This document shows positions 18,622 through 27,998 of a stretch of DNA of 52,339 bases, one piece after another (position 1 is the stretch's first letter; each line of letters starts with the position of its first letter). The notes beneath the pieces were generated by a model. It made no database searches, had not been told where the DNA came from, and saw only the letters and a list, made by a program, of their open reading frames with translations. Position numbers and translations under genes: made by a program. This stretch comes from Pirellulales bacterium (GTDB lineage: Bacteria > Planctomycetota > Planctomycetia > Pirellulales > Thermoguttaceae), in the NCBI GenBank assembly GCA_016936015.1, contig JAFGPV010000018.1, positions 1 through 52,339 of the forward strand, read 5' to 3'.

Positions 18622-19149
18622 CGGGAAACACGATGCTAAAAAGATTGGCGAATATCCTTGGGTATGGAAAGCCGCAAAGATGAAAAAGGTAAACCAATAT
18701 ACGAAGGGGCGGCATTTCTTGACAATATCAAGTTCGGTGGATGAGTGAAGATCTCCTCGGGACGCCGCAGCCCGTTTTGGATCGTCGTTCCCTTTAGAAT
18801 AAAACTCATTATCTTACGCAAATTCTCCTCCTGATGCGAAAAAGTCTCCATGTTTCGGGGCTTCAGAGACAATCTCCCCGGTAATAACACGGAAATATTC
18901 TCTTATTGACACACCTTATGACGAATCATTACACTCCTGGCGCCTGTCAAACGCGTCAAGAACAGACATTGGTCCTTTCTTCCCGAACGCTGTGCGGCAT
19001 CCGGAGAGCGTGAGGGCTATTTTTTGTTAGAAATCGAAGAATCCCTAGTTTTTCACCGCTCGCGTCCTCACTCCATGCTCCTTGCCAGGCTCCATGCAGT
19101 AATCAGGGAGAGGGGGCGATATCAGGACACTCTCTGAGGAAGGGAATCC
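18622..19149. other. Intergenic region between divergent genes, 528 bases
   Basis: No gene supported; the minus-strand frame at 18636-18890 is not protein-like. A TTGACA occurs at 18906-18911, but the hexamer 17 bases later (TTACAC) is a poor -10, so I do not call a promoter. The GTG start of the following gene at 19150 is preceded by AGGAAGGGA. Confidence 0.5.
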
Positions 19150-21807
19150 GTGGGAGCGTCGACCTGTTTTTTCACAATCGCCTCGAAAAACTACCTCAGC
19201 CACGTGAGGACCTTGATGGCGTCCGTGGCGGAACATCACCCGGACGCTGCGCGCTGCCTGGTCCTTTGCGATCGCGTCGAGGGGCGCTTCGCTCCCGAAA
19301 CGGAACCTTTCGCCGTCCTCCCGGTGGAAGCTCTGGACATCTCCGGCTTTGAGGAACTGGCCTTCAAATACAACTGCATGGAGTTGAACACCGCCGTCAA
19401 GCCCTTCGCCATCGAGCATCTGTTCGCCGAGCGGGGATTCCGCAATGTCGTCTATCTCGATCCGGACATCGTCTTGTACCGCCCCCTCCGGAAGGCCTTG
19501 GACCGGCTACAACGCCACGACGCGGTGCTGACTCCGCACCTGACCGACTTCCTGCCCGACGACGGCTGCCTGCCCGACAACGTCCGCATCCTCCAGACGG
19601 GCACGAACAACCTGGGATTTCTGGCACTGCGGAAATCGGAACGCGTGATGCAGTTGCTCCGGTGGTGGAAGGCCCAACTCCGGGAGCGTTGCGTCCACGC
19701 AATCCACGAAGGTCTTTTCGTCGACCAGAAGTGGATGGACCTGGCACTGTCCTGCGTCGAGTCGGCCTGTCTGCTCCGGCATCCCGGCTACAACGTGGCC
19801 TATTGGAATCTTCCCCATCGGCGGATCACCCGGGACGCCCGGGGCCGGTATCGGGCGGGCGGGCGGCCCCTGGTCTTCTTCCATTTCAGCGGATTCGAGC
19901 CGGGGGACCTAGCGGTGGTCTCCAAACACCAGACCCGGCTCTCCTGGAGCGACCTGGGATCGGCTGGCCGGCGGCTCTTCCGCGACTATCGCCGCCGGCT
20001 CTACCAGAACGGATTCCAACAAGTGCGGCAGTGGCCCTATGCGTATCGCTGTTTTGAAAACGGCGTGGAGATCCCCGAATGCCTCCGGGCGTATTACCGC
20101 CGCCACCTGGCGGGAAAGCTCCCGCCGGCAACCTCGCTGTTTGGCGTCTCGGGCGACCAGGCGACCTTGTACGGCCTGTTTCAATCGCCCGTAAAAAAGG
20201 AATTCCTGACTGCCGCGGCGCTGGCCCTTTACGAGTTTTATCCCGACCTGCAACGGGCGTTTCCCCAGGTTCCCGGCAAGGATTCAAGGCGTCTGGCGGA
20301 GTGGCTCAGTCGCCTGGAGCCGGGGGATCCGCGGATGTCCGAACCGTTCCTCGAATCCGTCCGCCAAATCGTCGCCGCCATGCGGGCCGGGGATTCCGCC
20401 CTGGCCAAGCGACATCCGGCCGGGGTGCTGGGCCGCTGCCGATCGCGGTTGGCACGGAAAATCCTCCAGCTTGCCGGAAGGCGGCGGAGCCTAGTCAACA
20501 TGGTGCCGCCGCAGTGGCGCCACCGACTCGGAGGATTGCTCAAGCGGCAGGCCTTTGCCGACCCGTATCCCTCTCTCGAAGAGAGCGCCCCGTCCGTGCC
20601 GTTGTATTACGCCCCCTCCGACCTGGGGATCAACGTCTTCGGCATGTTGGAGCATCCGACCGGCGTGGGAGAGGCGGCCCGAAGCATGGCTGCCTGTTTC
20701 GAGCACCTGCAACTTCCCGCCCGGCGGATTTCCTTCGACGAACGGCACCTCTTCTTCAATCAACCATTGCCCGCCGCATCGCAGCCCGATCCCCGCTTCC
20801 CGATCAACTACTGCCACGTCAATGCCGATTGCACCGGGGCCTTGCGGCACCTCTTCGGCGGAAAAACGTTCGCCGACCGGTTCAACATCGGTTTCTGGGC
20901 CTGGGAATTGGAGCACTTTCCCGAGCGTTGGGACGCCGCCTTCAACCTGTACGATGAAATCTGGGTCCCCAGCGCATTTGCCCAGCAGGCGGTTGCAGCC
21001 CGGGCGCGGATTCCGGTGGTCTGCATTCCCCACGCCATCCGGAGCGGCCCCCGCCCATGCGACGGCCGCCGGACCTGGGGAATCCCCGACGGCCGGCCCG
21101 CCGTTTTGTGCATGTTCGACGCCGCCAGTGTCGGTGAGAGAAAAAATCCTGTAGCTTCGATCCGCGCCGTCAAGGCGGCCTGTGCAGGCAGGCATCATCC
21201 CCTGCTAGTCCTGAAGGTTGGAAGACCGGACGTCCAGGAAGGACTGCTGCCGCAACTGCAAGCAGAGGCGGAGGGTCTCGATTGTCTGATCATCGACCAG
21301 TGGCTCAGCCGCGAACAGACCCGACAATTGATCGCCGCCTGCGACGTGTTGGTTTCCCTGCATCGTTCCGAGGGCTTCGGCTTGATCCTGGCAGAGGCCA
21401 TGGCGTTGGGAAAACCGGTCGTGGCCACCCGGTATTCCGGCAACGCGGACTTCATGAATTCCGCGAATTCCTGCCCCGTGGACTACGAATTGATTCGCCT
21501 GGAGCGGGACGTCGGCCCCTATCCGGCGGGTGCCCGCTGGGCCGAACCGGACGTGGGCCACGCCGCCCGGTTGATCCGGGAGTTGCTCGAAGATCCCGGC
21601 CGCAGGGAGGCCCTGGGACGCAAGGCCGCGGAGGACATCGCCCGGGATTTCTCCGTCGAGGCAGTCAGTCAGCGGATCCGCAGCCGGATTGAGCGACTTG
21701 GATTCACCGCCGGTTGGCCAGCGGCGGAGGAGCCGGTCGCCCCCCCCGAGCCACTCGCCTTCCCTCATCAATCATCGCCGCCGCCTCGTCTGAAGGAGGT
21801 GGCATGA
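19150..21807 (+). CDS. Bifunctional glycosyltransferase: GT8-like N-terminus and GT4 C-terminus
   Basis: Predicted 885 residues starting at GTG with AGGAAGGGA upstream. Residues 1-280 resemble GT-A enzymes of the GT8/nucleotide-diphospho-sugar transferase type: FFTIASKNYLSHVRTL at the start and VVYLDPDIVLYRPL near 100 (the DxD metal motif is DPD), then a TNLGFLALRKS segment. A middle region of about 200 residues is unassigned. From about 495 a GT4 domain begins (FGMLEHPTGVGEAARS), with VSLHRSEGFGLILAEAMALGKPVVATRYSGN as donor-site E-x7-E region near 735-765. It opens the plus-strand block; the next gene follows after 54 bases. Two transferase domains in one chain suggest two consecutive sugars being added. 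Confidence 0.82.
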   Translation: MGASTCFFTIASKNYLSHVRTLMASVAEHHPDAARCLVLCDRVEGRFAPETEPFAVLPVEALDISGFEELAFKYNCMELNTAVKPFAIEHLFAERGFRNVVYLDPDIVLYRPLRKALDRLQRHDAVLTPHLTDFLPDDGCLPDNVRILQTGTNNLGFLALRKSERVMQLLRWWKAQLRERCVHAIHEGLFVDQKWMDLALSCVESACLLRHPGYNVAYWNLPHRRITRDARGRYRAGGRPLVFFHFSGFEPGDLAVVSKHQTRLSWSDLGSAGRRLFRDYRRRLYQNGFQQVRQWPYAYRCFENGVEIPECLRAYYRRHLAGKLPPATSLFGVSGDQATLYGLFQSPVKKEFLTAAALALYEFYPDLQRAFPQVPGKDSRRLAEWLSRLEPGDPRMSEPFLESVRQIVAAMRAGDSALAKRHPAGVLGRCRSRLARKILQLAGRRRSLVNMVPPQWRHRLGGLLKRQAFADPYPSLEESAPSVPLYYAPSDLGINVFGMLEHPTGVGEAARSMAACFEHLQLPARRISFDERHLFFNQPLPAASQPDPRFPINYCHVNADCTGALRHLFGGKTFADRFNIGFWAWELEHFPERWDAAFNLYDEIWVPSAFAQQAVAARARIPVVCIPHAIRSGPRPCDGRRTWGIPDGRPAVLCMFDAASVGERKNPVASIRAVKAACAGRHHPLLVLKVGRPDVQEGLLPQLQAEAEGLDCLIIDQWLSREQTRQLIAACDVLVSLHRSEGFGLILAEAMALGKPVVATRYSGNADFMNSANSCPVDYELIRLERDVGPYPAGARWAEPDVGHAARLIRELLEDPGRREALGRKAAEDIARDFSVEAVSQRIRSRIERLGFTAGWPAAEEPVAPPEPLAFPHQSSPPPRLKEVA

Positions 21808-21861
21808 TCGTTTCATCCACTCATCAATAATTCCGTTGACACATGGAGGTGAAAACTGATT

Positions 21862-23178
21862 ATGGACAAGCCAAAAATCCTTTCTCTGCGTTCCGCCCGC
21901 GACGGAACACAGCGGCGGATCGCCATCCTCGGCGGCTGCGGCCACATCGGGCTGCCCCTGGGAATTCTCCTAGCCAGCCGCGGGGCAACCGTCACGCTCA
22001 TTGATAAAAATCCCGACCGTGTCGCACAAGTGGCCGCCGGCCGGATGCCCTTCGTCGAACGCGGGGCCGAAGCCCTGCTGGCGGAGACCTTGAAAACCAA
22101 ACGCCTCCGGCCGACGACCTCCTTGAAAAGCGTCGCCCGGCAGGATGCGGTGGTCGTCACCATCGGCACGCCGGTGGACGAATTCCTCAATCCCGACGTG
22201 CAGCAGTTCGACCATACGATGAACGAGTTGCCGGCGTATTTCAGGCCCGGGCAACTCATCATCCTTCGCAGCACGGTCTTTCCCGGCACCACCGAGCGGC
22301 TCGGTCGGCGCTACACGGAGCAGGGATTGGATCTCGACATCGCCTATTGTCCCGAACGCATCGCCCAGGGATACGCCCTCGATGAGTTGGTAAAATTGCC
22401 CCAGCTCATCGGCGGCTTGACGCCGACGGCTACCGCCCGGGCCCGGGCGCTGTTCGAGTTTCTCGGCAGCGCCGTGATCGAGGTCCGCCCGGTCGAGGCC
22501 GAGTTGAGCAAGCTTTTCGCCAACGCCTATCGCTACATCAATTTCGCCATCTCGAACCAGTTTTATTCCATTGCCGAAAAGTTCGGCGCGGATTTCAACC
22601 GCGTGCACGCGGCCGTGACCGCCGACTATCCCCGGATGGCCGGCTTCGCCCGGGCGGGATTCGCCGGCGGACCCTGCCTGCTAAAGGACACCATGCAGTT
22701 GGCCGCCTTCAACCACAACGCCTTCCTCCTCGGGCAGGCCGCGATGATGGTTAACGAGGGACTGCCCACGATGCTCGTCGAGGGCGCCCGCACCCGATAT
22801 GACCTCCGCAACATGAAGGCGGCGATCCTCGGCATGGCCTTCAAGGGAAACAACGACGACATCCGCGACTCGCTGGCCTTCAAGCTGCGGAAACTGCTCA
22901 TCCTCGAGTGCCGTCAGGTCCTCTGCACGGACGTCTACATCCAGGATCCTTCCTTCGTCCCCCTGGAAAAGGCCCTCCACGAGGCGGACATCTTCTTCGT
23001 CGGGGCGCTGCACGACGAATATCGTAATTTGCAACTGAAAAAACCGGTTATCGATGCTTTTGGAACCTTAAGGAGTGAAAAACATGAAAATCTTAGTGAC
23101 GGGCGCCGCGGGATTCATCGGCGGGTATCTGATCGAGGAACTACTCGAACAAGGACACGAACTCGTCGGGCTGGATAA
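21862..23178 (+). CDS. UDP-glucose/GDP-mannose dehydrogenase family protein (UDP-ManNAcA dehydrogenase-like)
   Basis: Predicted 438 residues with GGAGG before the ATG. It oxidises a nucleotide sugar at C6 in two steps using NAD to give a uronic acid for the polysaccharide. Seen: NAD site GGCGHIGLP at 24-32, TIGTPVDE, the substrate-domain RSTVFPGTTE and PERIAQG, the catalytic cysteine in FAGGPCLLKD (Cys 272), and a C-terminal UDP-binding domain starting near ILGMAFKGNNDD. The natural end of the family is near IDAFGTL; here the frame lacks a stop there and runs on 95 bases into the next gene, adding about 35 arginine-rich residues. A stop (TAA) is present in another frame exactly at that point, so a frameshift or loss of stop is likely. 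Substrate is probably UDP-ManNAc or similar. Confidence 0.85.
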   Translation: MDKPKILSLRSARDGTQRRIAILGGCGHIGLPLGILLASRGATVTLIDKNPDRVAQVAAGRMPFVERGAEALLAETLKTKRLRPTTSLKSVARQDAVVVTIGTPVDEFLNPDVQQFDHTMNELPAYFRPGQLIILRSTVFPGTTERLGRRYTEQGLDLDIAYCPERIAQGYALDELVKLPQLIGGLTPTATARARALFEFLGSAVIEVRPVEAELSKLFANAYRYINFAISNQFYSIAEKFGADFNRVHAAVTADYPRMAGFARAGFAGGPCLLKDTMQLAAFNHNAFLLGQAAMMVNEGLPTMLVEGARTRYDLRNMKAAILGMAFKGNNDDIRDSLAFKLRKLLILECRQVLCTDVYIQDPSFVPLEKALHEADIFFVGALHDEYRNLQLKKPVIDAFGTLRSEKHENLSDGRRGIHRRVSDRGTTRTRTRTRRAG

Positions 23179-24103
23179 CTTTTCCAAGTACGGCGAAATC
23201 CGGCAGGCCAGCCAGGACAACCCTCGTTACCAACTCCTCCACGGCGACGCCAAGGACGTGGATCTCCTGAAAAAGCTCCTGGCCGACTGCGATCATTTCG
23301 TCGCCGGCGCGGCTATGATCGGTGGCATCAGCTACTTCCACGAACTGGCCTACGACCTGCTGGCGGAAAACGAGCGGATCACCGCCGCGGCCTTCGACGC
23401 CGCCATCTGGGCCCATCGCCACGCGCGGTTGCAAAAGATCACCGCCATGTCGTCCTCCATGGTCTTCGAGAACGTCAGCACTTATCCCACCCGGGAAGAA
23501 GACTTGAAAAAATGCCCCCCGCCCAGTTCCACTTACGGATTCCAAAAACTGGCGGTCGAATACTTCGCCCAGGGGGCTTTCGAGCAATACGGCCTGCCGT
23601 TTACCATCGCTCGGCCTTTCAACTGCGTGGGCATCGGCGAACGCCGGGCCGTAACCGATAAGGAGATCCTCTCGGGAAACGTCAAGCTGGCGCTGAGCCA
23701 CGTCGTGCCCGACCTGGTGCAAAAAACGCTCAAGGGCCAGGATCCTCTGCACCTCCTCGGCGACGGGCGGCAGATCCGCCACTACACCTACGGCGGCGAC
23801 TTGGCCCGGGGCGTCGCCCTGGCCATCTTCCACGAGGAGGCGAAGAATAACGATTTCAATCTCTCCACAGAAGTCAGCACCTCCGTGCTCGAGCTGGCCG
23901 AACTGATCTGGAAAAAGGTCAACGGAGAGAAACCCTTCCGCTACGTCAGCGATCCCCCCTTCCCCTACGACGTGCAAAAACGGGTCCCCGACGTTTCCAA
24001 GGCCAAACGGCTCCTTGGTTTCGAGGCTACCACTTCCCTGAGCAATATGCTCGACGAGGTCATCCCCTGGATCGATCGCGAGATTAAAGCCGGCCGGATT
24101 TAA
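23084..24103 (+). CDS. NAD-dependent epimerase/dehydratase (extended SDR)
   Basis: Predicted 339 residues. The ATG at 23084 has AAGGAGTG in front of it; a GTG nine bases earlier is less likely. Extended SDR features: TGAAGFIGGYL (NAD-binding GxxGxxG) at 6-16, and the active-site YGFQK (YxxxK) near residue 151 with a preceding serine in MSSSMVF. RPFNCVGIGE and a C-terminal KAKRLLGFEATTSL are typical of UDP-sugar 4-epimerases and dehydratases. It overlaps the dehydrogenase gene by 95 bases and should act on the same nucleotide-sugar pool. The substrate (UDP-GlcNAc, UDP-uronate or other) cannot be told. Confidence 0.85.
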   Translation: MKILVTGAAGFIGGYLIEELLEQGHELVGLDNFSKYGEIRQASQDNPRYQLLHGDAKDVDLLKKLLADCDHFVAGAAMIGGISYFHELAYDLLAENERITAAAFDAAIWAHRHARLQKITAMSSSMVFENVSTYPTREEDLKKCPPPSSTYGFQKLAVEYFAQGAFEQYGLPFTIARPFNCVGIGERRAVTDKEILSGNVKLALSHVVPDLVQKTLKGQDPLHLLGDGRQIRHYTYGGDLARGVALAIFHEEAKNNDFNLSTEVSTSVLELAELIWKKVNGEKPFRYVSDPPFPYDVQKRVPDVSKAKRLLGFEATTSLSNMLDEVIPWIDREIKAGRI

Positions 24104-24110
24104 TACGTCC

Positions 24111-24198
24111 GTGGAAAGCCGCGACCAGCGGTCGCGGGAAGGCAGGAGCAAAAATCCATGGTTTCCCCAACCAACGCGATCGGGGGTCGCGGCTTTCC
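24111..24198. repeat. Inverted repeat GGAAAGCCGCGACC straddling a gene start
   Basis: A 14-base arm at 24113-24126 is the perfect reverse complement of 24185-24198. The left arm is between genes; the right arm lies inside the first codons of the next gene (residues 10-14). A 17-base stretch (24112-24128) recurs, reverse complemented and without mismatch, at 29842-29858, so this is a dispersed family. Confidence 0.7.
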
Positions 24199-26347
24199 AA
24201 AGTGGTTCCTGCCGGCCGTCGGATTGCTCGCGGCAATCCTCTATGCCTGGTCGATGCTCCTGCCCTGGGCGCCACCGCCGCCCAACACGAATCTCGACGG
24301 GTCCTGGCAGATGCTGATGCAGCAGGCCCCCCGCCAATCGTGGCAGTTCGGCAAAGAGGTCGTGTTCACCTACGGGCCGCTCGGCTGGCTCGCCGTCCTC
24401 CAGTATCATGCGATCGATCCGGCCAATTATCTCCCGGTCCTGGCGGCCCAGGCCTTCCTGGTTTTTTGGGCAACCTTGGCCGTTGCCTGGATCTCCTGGC
24501 GGATCACGCCCCATCCCGTCGGCCGCCTGCTGGCAGCGGCGATCGCCGTCCTCGTCTACGTCGAGATGGGACTGGTCAATCGGGAAGTGACCCTGGTCGT
24601 CCTGGTCTGGTCTTTTACACTGCTCTCTTTTTTCCGTCAGGCGGCCAAGCCGCAGACCTCGTCGCCGGGCAGTTCGGAAGACAATGCCTTCTCGGGAGAA
24701 GACCCTGCCGGTGGAAAGCCGTGCCGCTGGTTCCCGACGCTCGTGGAATTGGGCTTGATTGTCGCCCTGGGTCTGGCGAGTCTCTACAAGTTTGTTTTCT
24801 TGGCCTTGTCACTGGCGGCGGTCGGGGGCGTCTCGGCCCACGCCCTGTGGCAACGGAAAATCCCCTGGCAGTTGCCAGCGTGGCTGGGAGCGCTGCTTGG
24901 CTTGTGGTGTGCCACGGGCCAATCCCTCTCTTCCTTCTGGCCCTATCTGCAAAACAGCCTGGAGATCTCCCGCGGGTACGCGTCGTCCATGCAACTGCCT
25001 TGTTCCGACCTGATCGTCGGGATCTTCTATCTTGAGGCGGCGGCGATCATCGGCGGGCAACTCTGGGCCCAGGGAGAATTGCCCTGGAAGACGGCGGTTT
25101 TCAGCGCCGGCACGATGGCCCTGATTCTGATCCTGCTGCTGAAGTCGGTCCTCGTCCGGGCCGATTTCTGGCACCTGACCACGGTCCTTTATACCCTCCC
25201 GCTGCTGACGCTGCTCTCTTGCTGCGCCTTTTGGCCCGGAACCTGGCCCCGGAGGCGGATGGCACCCCTGGGAATGGCCTTGGCGCTGATGGCGAGTTTT
25301 ACTGTCCTCTATGAACTCCACACCCGGAGCCGGACGCATTTCTCGTACCTCGGCGTTGCGGAGCGGCGCCATCAAGTGCAAGCCGCCCTGAAGGTCCTGG
25401 GCGGCGGTGCCGACTACGCCCGGACCTACCGGGAGACGATGGACCGCGCGGGGGAAACCCTTCGGCACACTCCCCGGAACCTGACGGTGGACTTGTATCC
25501 CTTTGAAACGGGCCTGGTGATGGCCGCCGGCTGCCGCTACCGGCCCCGTCCCGTGATCCAGAGCTACAAGGCCTACACGCCCCGGCTGGCGGCGCTGAAT
25601 GCCCGGCATCTCCGCAGCAACCGGGCGGCGGACCTGGTATACTTTCAGGTGCAGGCCATCGACGGACAATTTCCCCCGCTGAGCGACGGTCCGTCGTGGC
25701 CGGAGTTGTTCACCCGCTACGACCTCCATCCCACACTCGATCCGGCGGAGTGCGGCGGCTACCTGCCGTTGCTCCGCGCGAAAAATCCCCGCTCCTGGAA
25801 ACTCGAACTCCTCGCCGAGCGCGAGGTCCCGCACGAGCAGTCCGTCGACGTCCCCGACGCCGCGCAGGGGCCGATCTGGGCGGAGATCCTGTTCCGCCCC
25901 AACTGGCCCGGAACGCTGACGACTTTGCTTTGTCGGGAACCGACGATGGAGCTCCGCGTCGAGCGCGGGCCGGACTCCCGGCAGTACCGCCTGATCCGCG
26001 GCATGGCCGAGGCGGGATTCCTCCTCTCGCCGGTCGTCGAGGAGCCAATTCAATTTGCCTGGGTCGCCTCCACGCCCTGGAGCGACCCGGCGTGGCGGCG
26101 TTTCCTGAGCCGTCAGTCCGTACGCCGGATCACGCTCCTGCCCCACGGGAAATCCGCCTTCCAGGTCCCCGTGCGGATCCGGTTCTATCGCTTGCACTTC
26201 GAACCCTGGATCAATAAACGCCTCGCGTTTCCGGCCGACAACCTGGCCCTCGGCGGAGCGGGCCGGGCAAGCGCGGGAAAACACCATCCTCCCGGCACAA
26301 GCGCCGGGGCTAAACTCTTGGTCCTTCACGGTCCTATTGAGGAGTAA
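24158..26347 (+). CDS. Large membrane protein of the polysaccharide operon
   Basis: Predicted 729 residues; ATG at 24158 has AGGAG thirteen bases upstream. About ten hydrophobic segments occupy residues 20-400, with an outer loop rich in tryptophan and tyrosine after the first (TNLDGSWQML, VFTYGPLGWLAVLQY). The C-terminal 320 residues are soluble and probably extracytoplasmic. This layout matches GT-C-type glycosyltransferases or other polymerising membrane proteins, but no catalytic motif is certain. Two repeat copies touch this gene: an arm inside its first codons, and a palindromic repeat whose sequence makes up its last 18 residues (712-729, PGTSAGAKLL...). The ends of this protein are thus partly repeat-derived, and the original C-terminus may have been lost. 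It sits between an epimerase and a methyltransferase gene on the same strand. Confidence 0.65.
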   Translation: MVSPTNAIGGRGFPKWFLPAVGLLAAILYAWSMLLPWAPPPPNTNLDGSWQMLMQQAPRQSWQFGKEVVFTYGPLGWLAVLQYHAIDPANYLPVLAAQAFLVFWATLAVAWISWRITPHPVGRLLAAAIAVLVYVEMGLVNREVTLVVLVWSFTLLSFFRQAAKPQTSSPGSSEDNAFSGEDPAGGKPCRWFPTLVELGLIVALGLASLYKFVFLALSLAAVGGVSAHALWQRKIPWQLPAWLGALLGLWCATGQSLSSFWPYLQNSLEISRGYASSMQLPCSDLIVGIFYLEAAAIIGGQLWAQGELPWKTAVFSAGTMALILILLLKSVLVRADFWHLTTVLYTLPLLTLLSCCAFWPGTWPRRRMAPLGMALALMASFTVLYELHTRSRTHFSYLGVAERRHQVQAALKVLGGGADYARTYRETMDRAGETLRHTPRNLTVDLYPFETGLVMAAGCRYRPRPVIQSYKAYTPRLAALNARHLRSNRAADLVYFQVQAIDGQFPPLSDGPSWPELFTRYDLHPTLDPAECGGYLPLLRAKNPRSWKLELLAEREVPHEQSVDVPDAAQGPIWAEILFRPNWPGTLTTLLCREPTMELRVERGPDSRQYRLIRGMAEAGFLLSPVVEEPIQFAWVASTPWSDPAWRRFLSRQSVRRITLLPHGKSAFQVPVRIRFYRLHFEPWINKRLAFPADNLALGGAGRASAGKHHPPGTSAGAKLLVLHGPIEE
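26291..26325. repeat. Dispersed palindromic repeat arm within a coding 3' end
   Basis: The first 25 bases match the arm at 41448-41472 with one mismatch, and the similarity continues into the following GGTCC. It contains the self-complementary CCCGGCAC...GCGCCGGG hairpin. It is translated in frame as the C-terminal tail of the preceding membrane protein. Confidence 0.75.
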
Positions 26348-26357
26348 AACTGAAACC

Positions 26358-27194
26358 ATGAACGATCTCCTGAACGCCCCCGCGTTCCCAACCCCCGCCG
26401 CACTTGACGCCTTGAATCCGAAACCAAGACGCCCCGGCGCGAAGTGCAGTGCGGCGGATCGGGAACGGGAGTTCTTCGACAAACTGGTCGCCGAAGAGGC
26501 AGAATTTAATCCCTTCACTCCCCAAGGCTGGGAAACGTTGGCCCGACGATTCGAAAAGATGGTGCCCCTGACCGGGGCCGTCCGCATGTTGGACGTCGGC
26601 TGCGGCACCGGACAATCACGCCAAATTTACCGCCTCGCCGGGCTGGACTACACGGGACTCGACCTGTCCGGCAACGCCGTCCAGCGGGCACGGCAAAAAT
26701 ATCCTCGCGACGAGTGGATCTGCGCCGACGCCTGCAACCTGCCGTTCGCCGGGGAGCAATTCGACCTCGTGGCGTTCAGTAGCGTTCTGCATCACGTTCC
26801 CGACTACCGGCTGCCGCTGGCCGAGGCGTTCCGGGTGCTCCGGCCCGGAGGGCGCGCCTTCGCCTTCGATCCGAACCTGCTGCATCCGGCAATGGCCTTG
26901 TTCCGCCACCCGCACAGCCCCCTTTATCGGCCTGAAGGCGTCAGCCCCAACGAGCGGCCGCTCCTGCCCCGCGCCCTGGCCCAGGCCTTTCGCGCAGCGG
27001 GCTTCCGCGAAATCCGGCAGCGCTGCCAGGCGGGCATCTCCTATCGCGCCGTGGCGCCCAAGGAGATCCGGGCCTTTCTGAAACTCTATAACTTCGCCGA
27101 TCGTCTCCTGCAGTTCAGCGGTTTCGGGCAATGGTTCGGTACCTTCATCCTGACGACGGGAAAGAAACCGGTTACCAAACACATCCTGCAATAA
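26358..27194 (+). CDS. Class I SAM-dependent methyltransferase (type 11)
   Basis: Predicted 278 residues. The frame opens at a TTG seven codons earlier, but the ATG at 26358 is preceded by GAGGAG. SAM motif I is MLDVGCGTGQSR near residue 77; strand 2 ends in YTGLDLSGNAV; strand 4 is FDLVAFSSVLHHVPDY, and LRPGGRAFAFDPN follows, all standard for the Methyltransf_11 family. It starts 10 bases after the membrane-protein stop and is followed after 18 bases by a GT2 gene, so these three are probably one transcript. A lipid-carrier or sugar substrate is likely from context. Confidence 0.85.
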   Translation: MNDLLNAPAFPTPAALDALNPKPRRPGAKCSAADREREFFDKLVAEEAEFNPFTPQGWETLARRFEKMVPLTGAVRMLDVGCGTGQSRQIYRLAGLDYTGLDLSGNAVQRARQKYPRDEWICADACNLPFAGEQFDLVAFSSVLHHVPDYRLPLAEAFRVLRPGGRAFAFDPNLLHPAMALFRHPHSPLYRPEGVSPNERPLLPRALAQAFRAAGFREIRQRCQAGISYRAVAPKEIRAFLKLYNFADRLLQFSGFGQWFGTFILTTGKKPVTKHILQ

Positions 27195-27212
27195 TTGCCG
27201 AGGTTGAATTCC

Positions 27213-27947
27213 ATGACGTCTCCCCCCATGGCATCGCTCCGCTACAGCGTCGTGGTTCCCGTCTATAACGAGGGTGCCAACGTCGGCGCCTTCTGCCGCA
27301 AGGCCCGGGCCGTACTGCCAGAAGGCTACGAACTGCTGATCTGCTACGACTTCGACGAAGACGATACGCTGCCGGCCCTGGCGGCGCTGGCGGAAGACGA
27401 AAAACCCCCGGTCGTCCGCCTGGTGCGGAACACGCTGGGGCCCGGCGTCCGTTACGCCATCGAGGCGGGAATTCGGGCTGCGGTGGCCCCGGTCATCGTG
27501 GTGATGATGGCCGATCTCTCCGACGACTTTCCCCGGGTCGCCGAGATGGTGGCCCGGGCGGAGCGGGGCGCCGACGTCGTTTGTGCCAGCCGCTACATGC
27601 CGGGGGGCCGCCAGATCGGCGGACCCTGGCTCAAAAAAAACCTCAGCCGTCTGGCCGGCTTGACGCTACACTGGTTCACGGGACTGGCGACCCGCGACCC
27701 CACAAACAGCTTCAAGGCCTACCGCCGCGACTTCCTCCGGCGCACGGTCATCGAAAGCCAGACGGGATTCTGCCTCGGCCTGGAATTGACGGTCAAGGCC
27801 CATTTCGGCGGCGGACGGGTCGAAGAGGTCCCCGCCTGCTGGTACGACCGCGCGTGCGGCCAAAGCCGGTTTCGACTGGCCCAGTGGCTCCCCCACTACC
27901 TCCACTGGTACTTCTGGGCGTTTCGCCGCCGCTGGCTGACTTGGTGA
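27213..27947 (+). CDS. Glycosyltransferase family 2, polyprenol-phosphate-sugar synthase-like
   Basis: Predicted 244 residues; ATG at 27213 with GAGG nine bases upstream. The GT2 fold begins at RYSVVVPVYNEGANV. It has ICYDFDEDDTLP in the position of DDGS, MMADLSDD (the DxD region) near residue 98, and GTG-like TRDPTNSFKAYRRDFL plus ETGFCLGLE-type segment (SQTGFCLGLEL), which are characteristic of dolichol/undecaprenol-phosphate glycosyltransferases (DPM1-like). Such enzymes would supply lipid-linked sugar to the GT-C membrane proteins of this locus. There is no C-terminal membrane anchor, so it would be membrane-associated. It is the last gene of the plus-strand operon. Confidence 0.85.
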   Translation: MTSPPMASLRYSVVVPVYNEGANVGAFCRKARAVLPEGYELLICYDFDEDDTLPALAALAEDEKPPVVRLVRNTLGPGVRYAIEAGIRAAVAPVIVVMMADLSDDFPRVAEMVARAERGADVVCASRYMPGGRQIGGPWLKKNLSRLAGLTLHWFTGLATRDPTNSFKAYRRDFLRRTVIESQTGFCLGLELTVKAHFGGGRVEEVPACWYDRACGQSRFRLAQWLPHYLHWYFWAFRRRWLTW

Positions 27948-27998
27948 TCAGCCGGTGGACCTGCATCCCATCGAAACGGCCCTGGTGACAGCCGCTGG

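Noticed and set aside
18906-18934. TTGACA as a promoter for the gene at 19150
   Set aside because: The matching -10 (TTACAC) is poor and the distance to the gene is more than 200 bases.
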